Positions 13,001 through 25,500 of a stretch of DNA of 64,000 nucleotides are shown here, one piece after another. The translations under genes and the position numbers were made by a program. This stretch comes from Channa striata (taxonomy: Eukaryota > Chordata > Actinopteri > Anabantiformes > Channidae), in assembly GCA_033026295.1 (NCBI GenBank), contig CM065184.1:15565501-15629500 (forward strand). The letters run 5' to 3'. Positions within the stretch are counted from its first letter, which is position 1. Each line of letters opens with the position of its first letter. The notes under the pieces were generated by a model. The model did not search any database, was not told the origin of the DNA, and saw only the letters and a list, made by a program, of their open reading frames with translations.

Positions 13001-16000
13001 CAAACTATATCTTAATCTTGTTACAATTTGATGGCATAACAGTAATTGGAAAAATAGATATGTTTATTGAATTATTAGTTTTTGCTCACATACATTAAGG
13101 TATAATCATTATACTACATTTTTGCAGACTGACCAGACAGATTTTATGGAACCAGTAAATTCCATTGTGTTTCACAATCTCCCCCTTAACTGAGAGTTCA
13201 TCTGTTTAAATGTCTCTATGGGATGGAGAAGGAGCTAATGTTGGGGAGCTGTGAATCCTGTTGGAATCAATAATACAGCAATATAGTGGTAATGTAGGGG
13301 GATGGGGGAAAAAGAGATTTTGAGAAGATGAGAAAGAGAGGAGGAGGCAGCTCAGCCCTGCGTGCCCTGAGTGTGAAGTGATGGAATCAATGCCACATCA
13401 CTTTTTATGTCTACCCTTTGTCCTTATATTCGTCCTGTTTCTCCATTTCCCCCTATTTTTTTTCTACTACAAGAATGCCTTCCCTTCTGGGTGAATATTG
13501 GATTTATATTTTTTTAATTACTTTCTGGTTAGTCTATATTTTTCATGTTATAATTACATATTAAACGTTGAGATTAATATGATTGACAGAGTGGCGGAAC
13601 AAAGACTGTCTCAACGATTGCTTTCCATTTGAAAGCTGTATTAGCATGGGTGTCGGTGTTTGTAGAACATCTTCATGACATGCTCAGTGTGGTGGCTAGT
13701 CTCTCTCCTGCACAATCCCATGTTTTATGTATGAGAGTTAAGCCTTTGCCAGCTAATCCAAAAGGCATATTATGCTACTCTAGTGTAGCATACTTATTAG
13801 CCTTCAGCTAATTCTCAAAGCGCATGTTATTAACCAAATCACTCAAAATAACAATTCACTGGACTAGCAGCATAGTTAAAGTAATGTTTTATTAGCAGTA
13901 TTTTGAAAAATACTGAAAAATTCTGTACGATGCAGACAAAGGTGGTTTAATGTGCATGCCTCATTTTGCAGCTCTTGTTCTTAATGAGATCTCTCTTTTG
14001 TAACGATTTTATTAAATCTCCATCTCCTGAAGCAGTCAGAGCCCAATATTTTGTGCTGGTGATTTCAGTTTCCCCTCTTCATTTGGCATAAAATATTGAA
14101 ATGGTCCTGTACACACTCTGTGATAGCCGAGATAGATTAAGCAGTAACAACAACAACATGCTCAGCAACACAATCGCAGTGTTAATACTCCATCTGTCAA
14201 GCATATAGTCTTCATTATCTCTAATAATCATTTAAGTGCTGTTCATTCAAATTATATTTCAACATAAAATTTCCGTTTCTCCTGGATTTTGCTCCACAAA
14301 GTTTCAAGATGGATACCAGCAGATCACTGTACTGGAATTCTGTGTGGACCCAAATGTCAGACACTGTTCACATTATGTGGACTTTATCTTTGAGCCCCTT
14401 AGTGTAATGTCCATATTACGTGCATGAACTTGTGCTCATAGCATGCTTTTGTCACGAATCATTGGGAAGACTAAAAGAGAGTTATTCGGCATGTTGATGA
14501 TGCTTCTGTCACCCAACTGCTGCTGTATTCTCTCTTAAGACAGGAAGTCAGTTGATGTGGATTAACTTCGGGATAAAAGTTTTTTATTCGGGATAAAAGA
14601 CAAACAGTTTTTTTGTGTGAGGCATGCATTGAAGTGAAGCCTTTGCTATGACTTTAGTTATATACTAAGACCTCATATCTGGGTGGTATGACAAGAGTCT
14701 GACTGGCAGAAAAAAGAACAGCCTGACATGTCATGTGTGCACTGCAAACACATGCTGCCATGAAGGGGACAGGTGTTCAGAGAGTTGACGGGGAGCAACG
14801 GTCAGAAGTGAGACAGGTGTTGTGGGGAGGGGGAGAAAAGTGCTGAACTACAGATCTCTGGTGACTTGACATATTCTACAAAGCAGAGCAGTTTGCAGTA
14901 AATCTGTAAGAACACTATTCTTTTTGTAATAATAAGAAGTGTACAATGATATTCAAAAATAAGAAATTCAAAATATTTAGGCTTGCAGTAAAATAGTAAT
15001 CAAGGCAATCTGTATTGATTAAAGACAACTTGGGAGATGTCCTACAACTTAAGATACTAGTGTGACCCTAGGCTCCAAAGTTTGCTTTGATGGTGGGAAC
15101 CTTGCAATTTAAAATCTTGGCGCATTTGGCCAAAGGAGCACACGGGTTCACAAGGTGATTTGGCTCTCGGGCACACCAAATGCCTCTGTGAGACATCAAC
15201 ATCGCTGATTCTTCTGTCTGACGCTTGCTGAGTCAATCAATTTCATTCTTGAGACATGGACTTAGTTATTCCCCTAAGGATGCTGTCATAATGCGCAACA
15301 ACTTATTTCCCTGGATGTGTAGACAGACAAATGGAGAGTGACAGGACAAAAAGGGTCACTGCTCTTACCACCCCTAACCAGGGTTTGTAGGATAGATCTC
15401 ACCTATAATTTTGTTTTTATCACATTTAGTCACGAGATTTGTTTTCTTTAATGTGACGACAAAATTACTCAAAATGGGTGTCATAATTAGCATTTTCACC
15501 CAGATGTAAGTGATTGTTTTAATCTTTCTTTCAAACAAAAAATAAAAACATGGGCAATATTAAGAACACCCTTACTATTTGCATGAAATTGAAGAGGGTC
15601 GAATGATCATTTGATCATCGTTGATCAGCAGTTGTGCAGACCTCTATAAAAGAAGAGGTTTTGGCAGTTTTATGGTCTGGGGCATTTAGGTCTGTTTTAA
15701 TACCAAGGTGGAAAGACATAAGTAGTGGTCTTAGAAGTAAATTTATACTGTTACCAGTCTTTCCGGGGGTGGACACCCCAGCACATTTCACCCCGAGGTC
15801 TGACTGCAATGCTCAGGAAAACAAAATACTGCCAATACAGCATGTTCAGGGTTAAAGTCCATTACAGCACAGTTAGAAGACGACTGAAGTGGTAAGGGTG
15901 TTTAGAAGGGTTTCCCAGAGAAAGCCTCCTCATTCTAAGAAGAACATGAAAGCACAACATTTTAACAAACCAAAAGATTTCTGGAACAATGAGAAAACCA

Positions 16001-19000
16001 AACGCAGCATTTCAGCAGAAACAACTCATACATTCTGTCAGGCACAGTGATGGAGGGGCAATAATTTGGTCTTCTTTTCTTTAAACATGAACTCCTCTTC
16101 ATATTTCGGTAGTGTTAGAGCAAAGCTGAGGCCATCTTTTCTGGATCTATAACAGCACCGCAGTAAATCTACACCAGAAAGCAGCACAGATGTGACTCTA
16201 TTTTTAACTAGTCAAAACCACCAGATGATGTCAGAGTTCCTGCTTCCCTCTACTTCCATGATGATGTAATTAGAGCAGATGGTCACATTATTTAGGCATC
16301 CATCTTCCACAGTGACCTCTATAGATTAGTCAGACAGTCAGGTGAGGTAGACTCTAATATATTTACTCTCCCTACCTTTTGGAGAAAGACATTGTTGAGT
16401 CTTAGCCTTCCAATTTTTTTTCCGCTTATGCACCACTAGGTAAAATGACCATCGTTGACCTCTTAAGGTGAATGTTAGACAGATGTTAGATATTGAGAAG
16501 ACTAAACAATAGTCTTATGTAAAAATATAAATGAGTTTTTGCTATTAGCTTGTTTGTACAAAATTGTACATCACTGTAAATGATTTGACTTAAACCTAAG
16601 CAACAGTAAAACTCTCTCTTTCTCTCTCTCTCTCTCTGTCTCTGTCTCTGTCTGTATGTGTCTGTATGGATTCTCAGTGAGGACCAAAGAATTTTTTTTA
16701 ACCAACAGAGTGAGGACTTTTTTGTAAAGTTAGGACAATTTGGCTGGTCCTCACGATTTGTGACCCTAAAAAAGGAATTTTGAGCGTCAAGACTGGGTTT
16801 TAGGCCTTCTGTGCCTTCTGTGGACAAATTTTATTTCAGTACCCTTGTTGTGAGGACATTTTGATTGGTCCACACAACTTCAAAAGGCTTTTTGAGGGTC
16901 AAGACTGGGTTTTAGGGTCAGGGCTAGAATTTTGGTTTAGGTTTTGGTTAGGGTTAGACATTCAGTTGTGATGGTTTGGGGCTAGGGATTGCATTATGTC
17001 AATGTCTGCATAGAGACATGACTGTATGTGTATGTACATGAGTGTTGTGAATTGCCTTGGTTTTCATGATTGACATGTGAATGGAGGGGGCCCTGTGGCC
17101 TAAACCACACCAGCAATTTGACCCACATAAATACCACTGTCACTTGCATGATTGTGCAAGTACTCACTCACTCTAGATGGCATTGCACATGAGACCATTT
17201 CCTCCTGTCCACTGTATGTCCTGTCCATTGTTTCTGTTAATCCACATTATCCTGTAGTGTCTTGACAATCTCTTAAAATTTAGACCTCGCCAACTATGCA
17301 ACTGTTAAATTATATACATCTAGCCTTTTACTCACTGTTACTGTTTTGTGATGTTGATTTAACAATATTATGTAGATGCCCAGGATAGTGAAGTGGAAAA
17401 GTATGATTCGCTGTGGCGACCCCTAATGGGAAAAGCCGAAAGAGTAGTAGTAATTTAACAATATTATGTACACTTTGGAAATTTCTTAGACTTGAACTCC
17501 ACTTGTACTCTCACTACTGTAAATTTCTATGACATGGCATTAAGCACTGAAGAGATTTTTCTGTTGGCTTAATTAGACGTTAAGTCCTCAATGTTTTATA
17601 ATGACACTGGACTGACTGCAAATTCAGATACAGCTAAGTGTTTGAATATTCTAATATATCCTAATATGGACAAGCACAATTGAATTTCAAAATATGCTCA
17701 AAAATGTATGGCTTTGTTCAGGTTCTGCAAAAAAAATTATTTTGTCATTTTAATAAGTATAATTCTTCTGAAATGCTATACTGTCTTAATAACACGTCTT
17801 ATTTTTATGTGACAGGAGAATCTCCAGCAGCTGGTGATGATGCCTTTACCGAACGTGCTGGTACTGGGCCGTAATCCTCTCTCTGGTGAGTGTGACTTTA
17901 CTGAACAGTGCCACATGATACAGACAGTTTGACCAGTGAGAGTAAACTTTAATTTGAAAGGTCTTCAGACAAAAAACCCCAAATATTCATACCTTCTAAA
18001 GTTGAATCACATGGGCAACAAGCATATACGGCTTTCTTGTACTTTCATCTCGTGAAACAGAACCACTTCTTCTGATAGCACTTTGCTTTGATGTTTTCTC
18101 CTTGGCTTAGATTTTTTGCAGCTCAGTGCTACTTCGCTTGTAAGTCGCTTTGGATAAAAGCGTCCAAAAGTGCAAAAGGACTAAATGAAAAATACAGCAA
18201 TAGACCTGCCTGACTTTCTTTCAATGTATTCCACGTGTTTCCTTTCTTTCTCCATTGGCTCAGTAATGAGTTCTCAATGTTTAAAAATTAAAAAGAATTT
18301 TAAATAAAATTTGGACATGATTTATAATGCATTTGATGGACAGTTAAATGCACAATTAAAGGGGACACAGAAGAAAGTGAAATGCTTACCGAAAGTGTTG
18401 ACCTACTGAACCTAGCTGTGCCATTTGATATGTCTATGCAGCCTTAAAAGCAAGAATAGTGCAGTGTCAAATGTTTCATGAAAACGCTTGAGGTGCTTGA
18501 CTTATGCAGCTCAAAATGCTACTTGATATTCCAGTGAGGCATTGATTAAGCCACAAAGGAGAAGATAACAAGGGCACTCACTAAAGATTGTGTTGTACTA
18601 GCTGTGTAAGAAACAGGTTTAGAGGGATAAAAGGATGACCATATGATGAAAAGATGTTTGTAGTCCACCCCACGTAGTTCAAATACTGGCATGAAAACTT
18701 TGGCTAAAACAGTACAAAATAATTTGATTGCTTTTATTTTTAGAAAACATCCGATGGTTCATAGCTGTGTGTACATCAGCTCTTGGTAAATTGTTGGCTC
18801 ACCTGTCAGACATTGTTGAAAGATGTCTATACCTTTTTTTTTTTTTTAAAGCAAATGAAAGGCCTTTCAAATCCGTCTTCTCTCTTAGCTTTCACCACAT
18901 CTATTGCTCTTACTTAGGTTTTCGTCACTTTTCAATGGTCACAGTTACCGCTTTATTTTTTATACGCCTCGACTGAAATGAGGGGTAAATAAATGAACAA

Positions 19001-19537
19001 AAGGGCCTCTACTGAGTATACATACGTTTGTGTGTGCTGTTGATTGGCTGTGTTTCTACTATATGCTGTTGTGAAATATCACAATAGTAACACTAAAATC
19101 CCTCTCAGACCATTATTTTATTGTCTGCTTACATGTCTGTTTTTTTAAAATTATTATTAATCATGCTGCTTTCTGTAGCATCCCAGTTTATGTATTTGTG
19201 CAATAAGTGCAAATTTTCTTTCATGGAAAGAAGTATAAATAATTTCTATAGCTTTGCAACAACAGCTGTAAAGAAAGCTGAAGTAAATATTAAGAGAATA
19301 CTAAATTTGTCCCAATGGACACTAGCGTGAAGGTGTTTGTACAAGTGGATCAGAGCAGGCAGTAAGCAAAATTGCATTCCTCAGGGTCTTTCTTGCCCTC
19401 TACCCTCTGGCTTGTCAGATAATCGGTCAGTCAGTCAGATGAGTGGTGGCTGTGGAGTTTGGCTTTTTGGCTCAGAGGCTGCCAGCTGAAAGTCATTGGC
19501 CATGTGGCTTTTATTATGCTCCTGTTAAAGGCAGGGA

Positions 19538-19571
<34 letters not shown>

Positions 19572-22500
19572 TGTGTGTTTAGTTGAATGGGGGAGGGTAT
19601 TTTTTTTACTACTGTCAGCAGTAGGGAATGCAGTGTAATATGCCCACCCCCTCCCCCCGGGCTCAGATTTACCTTAGTCTGCCATGTATATACATGCAGT
19701 GATATGCACAGACAATCTCTTGTTTGCTTGCATGCACATCAGACACACAAACATACATAGTACTGCCTTTGTAAAGCCTGTTAATTGTGAGCCCTCTGAT
19801 CTTTTGAAAATTGAAAGGCAGTGTTCCTTACCACAAAAAGCTTATTCCTGATAAATTGATGTATTGAATTTTCTACGTCTGGTTTTCATAAGCAACTTTT
19901 TGCGACTGTTATAACTATTGCGTGAATAAACCTGTAGCTTTCTGTAAATATGTAACAACAAATACACAGCAGTTGACCAATCACGTCGTCTCTGCACTGC
20001 TGCTAATGAGACATCACACTTTAAAAGAAAATACATTTATGGTTTATCTACATATGTGAATATAAATAGATTGCATGAATAAAAATGTTCACTTATATGG
20101 AGGGCAAAAAAGAAGACAACTGTTATTTCCAAACAGCTGACAGAAAGCATAAGGCAAGAGTTTGTGTGTGTGTTCCTATAGATTCTGCTTAGTGAGGACC
20201 AAATTGTTTTTTGCCAACAGAGTGAGGACATGTTTAGGAAGTGAGGAGATTGTGGCCTGTCTTTACAACCTTAAACAACTTTAAATGGATTTTTGAGGAT
20301 TAACACTGGGTTTTAGGGTCAAGGTTAGGGTTAGGGTTAGGTGAAGGGAATAGGGATTGTATTATGCCAATGAGTGTCATCACAAGTGTGGATGTACAAG
20401 TATGGTTGTGTGTGTGTGCACATGTAAAGCAATAGTTTGGGGGGGGGAGTTTTGGGTGTGTTTATACAGACTTCCCCTTACGTGAATGCTGTGTGTCAGG
20501 CTTGGGTTAGCTTGAAAAGTTAGGAAAATTAATGTGTGACAAATGTGAGAAAATGTCAGTTTGTGTAATTTTTTTATTGTAGGGCAATTCAGTGCCCTTA
20601 ATTTAAACCCATATTGGTTTATGTGGATTGCTGCTCCAGACGGTCTGCCTCTGATATCATTTGACTCTGTTTCCCTTCTGATACAACACAAATACCTTAA
20701 AATTATCTAGGTTAAGCCAACTCGGTCTTCTGATCTACTGAGATGTGTTGAATACTCTCTGGCATGCTGTCAAAGCAATATCAGATATCTTGTACCAATG
20801 TTGTCACTGACATGCAAAGTCATTGGTTCTCAAATGACTCTATTCATCTTGGCAGTAGAGAGTCTTGTAGCAACAGATTGCAAACATTAATTCCTCCTTA
20901 TTCACTCAGGTCCCCACACAGTCTCTGTGATTCCCTGTTTTCTGCAAAGAGGATAAAGCAAGGAGGGAGGAAAGGAGTTGAAAAAGGAAGCTTAGATGAA
21001 AGAATGCAGACAGTTAGGAGGCTCAGATGATTCATAACAATGCTGGGCGAAGGAAGGAAGCATGGTTGGGTGTATACTGCAAGAGGATAAATTGAGATGA
21101 TAGGAGAAATAAGTTGTTAAAAGATGAGGCTAGCAGAGAGACGGGTTGCCTCCTTGCCACTGCTGTTGATCTGCTGCTGGAGGAAGACTTTTCTGGTCTA
21201 TTTTCAACCTTGCCTTTTTGTCTTCTGCTGCCTGTCTGTCTCTCTTTCTCTCTCTGGGTTTATCTCTTTCTGTGTCCTTTGCTCGTGTTTGTGTTGACTG
21301 TGTACTGTGGTGTTTTCCCTCTTTTGCCCCTTTCCTCTCATTTCTTATTTTTACTGATGCTTGTTCTTATTCTCGCTTTCTGGCTGTGCTGTATGAGTTA
21401 TTAATCCAGTGAGGTTCCTTATCTTTTCTATGTTGCTCCAGTGAATGTGCTGAGGTAAAATCCCTTCCCTGACAATAATGGGGTTTCTATGGCCCTAATA
21501 GGGTACTGCTAAGCCCTGCAGCTGTGAGAGCTTTATCAAATGTCACACTCCTTTCCCACATTTACTTGTATTCTTTCTGTGCTTATTCTGCAGATGCTAA
21601 TGATAAATTCCGAAATTATTAACTCACATCCTCGTGACTAATGGAATAGTTCCTTAGCAGTTAAAGGAAATCTTTCATTGACAAAAACATTATCTAGTAA
21701 TAATTACTTTTAATTCTGAAATAATATACTACGTAATAACTTTTAAAAATGATGTGAAGGACAACATGTAAAGGACCAAATCTTGAATAGAGCATTTACA
21801 AGCACAAAGCATTATTAAAGTCAGCGTATTGCTCAATCTTAATGTGAATCTGTCAATATGTGATTCAAGAGAAATGAGATTCAAGGATTCTGTTGGAAAA
21901 AAAAACTACTATATACTGTAAAGATTGGCTTTAATAAGTGCAACTCAGACTTCTGGAAAGTCTTTACTTATTTAAAATAATCAGAGTTGATCAAAGGGTG
22001 AACTTATGGATCAAAATGATCTTTGTGTGCCTATTTTAGCTGTTCCTTGCTCTCATTATTGGCCCTTCATACCAAGAGTTTAACAGGCAAGCTCTCAGCG
22101 ACCATGTGGTCACTAATATGGGTTTGTTGTTAATATTATTAGATCCGGACAATGTTAGCACTCGCTAACTCCACCCCCATGGGCAATGTAATAAGCTGGC
22201 TTATCTCACACATCCTGCTCCAAATAGGGAAAATGGTGTCCCAGCACAGAGAGGGACACAGATGCACACAACTTGCATATACCATAAGCTTATTCAGTGT
22301 GCGACACAGATACACCGCCTGGTTTGCTGTTGTTCAGCCTCAAAATCCCACAGATGAGCTTAGGTCTGTTGAGCATTGCAGCTGTTAATAGGCTTCAGCA
22401 GCTTCTGACAATATGCTGGGACATGTGGAAGCGAGTTCATCTGGCCAGCCCATTAGACAGTCGAAAGCAATGTGGAACTGTAACTAGAGAAAGGAGTTTT

Positions 22501-25500
22501 ACAAGGTGGAAATTCTAACACTGTATGAATTTGGCTACTTAAAAGTAATTATGTGATAGATGAAGCCAAATTTGGCATCTTACCCCACATCCTACAAAAT
22601 GTTTTTTTTATTGTGAAATTGAATTAAAAAAACCCTATGCTCTTGAAACATTTGATGCAACATAGACAATTGAATACTTCAAAACAAAACATGGCATATG
22701 GTTTGTTATCGAGCGGTTTATTAAGGTGTTTTTTCTCATGTATCATTTATCATTGTCCATAAACCACCAAATATGTAATAAAAAGCTTGAGTTTTCATTC
22801 TTACTTTAATCTGTATTTGCCAACTTCTGTGGAGTTAAACACTTAAGCTACAGAAGACAGATAACATGTCAGACCCTACAATAGGGCAATAAGACTAAAG
22901 TAGAAGGATTGGAAATTGTAGAAATACTTATTTGTGTGGTGTTTTCTGCAGACATACTGCAAATTGTTTGACTAATCATAATAGTCTTTATACTTGTTTT
23001 GTTCTTTAGAGCAAGGTCTGGAGGAAATGAAAAAACTGCTGCTGCTGCTGCTAGGCTGTGCTGTTCAGGTAAGAACGCAGTTTAATCAACTGAAACAGTT
23101 AGACTCCATTTTTCAAATACACATTTTATTGAGGTTTCAGGGAGCAGAAGCCAACTGAAGCCAATACTTTGAATAGGCATTTAGGCCTGTGACTCTTGAG
23201 CCTTTGGAAATTATATAGGGGTTGGACTGAGTGTCAACACAAGACATTTAATTAACATTTCTTCTTTAAACAATTAAAGCACAAAATGAGTCATTTAAAA
23301 AAGCTTCCAAGGCTTTCTTTGTTAGTTTTTTTACTCAGTTTATGATATGTAATGAACATTGCAGGCCTTTTCCTGCCTGCTAACATAAACCCACTTATTC
23401 ACTGCATTTAAAACAAGAGCACCCACTTTTAACCAACTCTACTGTGTTAACCAACTCTGACTTGATACTCTGTTTACCTTAGGCCTCTGTTATGTCTGTC
23501 CCCATATAGTACTAAAAATGAAGTTGCATACAAAGAATAAGTAACTCACATCTTTTGTGCACAGTCTTGTTTTAATCTCATCTTCAAAAAAAAAAAAAAT
23601 AATTTTTTGTTTCCACATGTAAAATTAGCATTTAAAGTCTAGACTATTTTTCCACAAATGGCTACTACCTTCTGAATGCCTGCATATCAGATCAGATTCT
23701 GGTTTGTGACTGCAGTCTTGGTCTGCTAACTTCTACTTGACCCCCAACCCACCTTATGTATAAACAAATGTTCTCTGCTCTGCTTCCCTCCCTCTGTTCA
23801 GTGTGAGAAGAAGGAAGACTACATTGAACGGATCCAGACTCTGGACTTTGACACTAAAGCTGTAATAGCATCCCACATTCAAGAGGTATTGCTCCTCTGT
23901 AGGAAAGAGAAAAAATACTGTTGTCTGTTTTGTCACTCTCGTGTGGGAACATAATGTGATGGGGTGGTGTTGGACACTAAACCTTTTGAAAATGCAGCTG
24001 GAAGATGGTTTGAATTCCAAGTTTACTTGTGTCAATTCTGTCAGGTGACCAAGTTGCTGGTTTATTGTGGTAATTCCAGGTGACACACAACCAAGAGAAT
24101 GTTGTCGACCTGCAGTGGTTGGAAAGTGGAGAAATGCCTCCTGATGACCTGGACAGCCTCTCCAGAAACCTTGCTTTCCACCTCAAACGCCTGGTGGATG
24201 AAAGGGACACACAGCTTGAGGTGATGAGTAGATACAGTTTTGTATGTTAAATGTATTGAGTGCTGCTAATAATTACTTTCCTTATGTAAACAACATAGGC
24301 AAACGGCCAACTAATATAAAAACATTGTATTTTATTGTGCTTGGGGGATTTGTGCAGATGCTTTTCTGCATGCTGATTCTTCTCCAAAACAAATTTTGCT
24401 AATGAAAATGATAGGCTGCTTCTATTAGTGATGTGGAAACTTTTTTCCCTTTTTTGCCATTACCACAAAAGAGCAGCCTCAGGAAGGAAGGGTTGAAACT
24501 GTTAAGCCTCCTTTATGGAAAGTGTGTCTTTTACTGAGAGTATACTCTGTTTCATTAGACGAGTTTCCAACCTAAAGGGTGCAGATGCCTACTACTGATA
24601 GCTAAACCCTGTGTGGTGTGTGTGTGTGTTTGTGTCAGGGGGTCTAATAGCCTCCAGATTATCACTGTGTAGTCCAGGCTCTCCATTAAAATCCCATTTC
24701 CTCTCAAGGGCACTAGATCAAAATTAGCGTGTATTTTTGCTCTAAGGCCTGTTTTGTGTTGTAGTTTTTGTGGTGGGGTGCTTTAAGTGGATGCGTGGAT
24801 CTACTCTTCGCGTTGCCGTTGTTTGCTTTCTAATTTAAAATAAGTAATTTCCAACTGTTGTCTTAAAAAGTAGTGTCTCCCAACGACAGATTAAGTATTG
24901 TTTTTCTTTGCTAAATCTGGTTTTAGGTCAAATGTGAACTTACAAAGCCTGACCTCAAATTAAGGACCCTTATTCTTCTCCCCTGCATTTTGATTATCCA
25001 ATACATTTAAAACCTTCACTGTCTGCTTTACTGTCTGCTCTTCCAGACTATAGTGGAATTAACTCAGGAGAGAGACTGCGTGCAGCTGTCTCCACTTGCT
25101 CCCTGTCCGACCCAGTCTCCTGGTGACTCCCCTAGCATGAGAAGGACGGAAAGCCGCCAGCACCTCTCTGTGGAGCTAGCTGATGCCAAGGCCAAAATCA
25201 GACGCCTGCGACAGGAACTGTAAGTACCACAACCTTATCAGCTGGATAAGTAATTATTTAAATTGGGCAAAGGGGATGAGAAACAGGAAAAGTAAGTAGG
25301 CTTTGTTCCGCCTCAGTTGATATGACTTCCAGAAGTACATAAAAGAGTCTTTACCTGGTGAAGGGCAGCTGCTGTTATTCGTATTTGCTATAGTAGTTCT
25401 CATTTTTCTGCCACTGCAGCCTCTCTTACTGTTGTTTGATCTGTACTGGGAAGTCCCTGATCAAGCTAGTCTTTGATAAGAAATGACGCAGGGTCATCAA

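Larger units (their letters stand above)
4089..17815 (+). other. ccdc88a: large ccdc88a intron (13.7 kb)
   Basis: No conserved coding exon was recognised. It holds several repeats listed separately: a TTAGGG-rich dispersed repeat in reverse orientation near 4.4 kb and a two-unit copy near 16.7 kb, a perfect-looking hairpin at 5257, a Tc1-like relic near 15.6-16.2 kb, and a short RTE-tail insertion at 17375. A GC-rich island at 11460-11595 is unexplained. Confidence 0.7.
17886..23009 (+). other. ccdc88a: ccdc88a intron with SINE-like tail and repeats
   Basis: 5.1 kb with no recognised exon. It contains a fish SINE-type tail near 18.1 kb, a (GT)n tract at 19541 and copy C of the TTAGGG-rich repeat near 20.2 kb. 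The remainder is AT-rich and unremarkable. Confidence 0.7.

Noticed and set aside
16486..16827. 113-codon - strand open frame
   Set aside because: It crosses a TC microsatellite and a dispersed repeat; the Arg/Glu run comes from the simple repeat.
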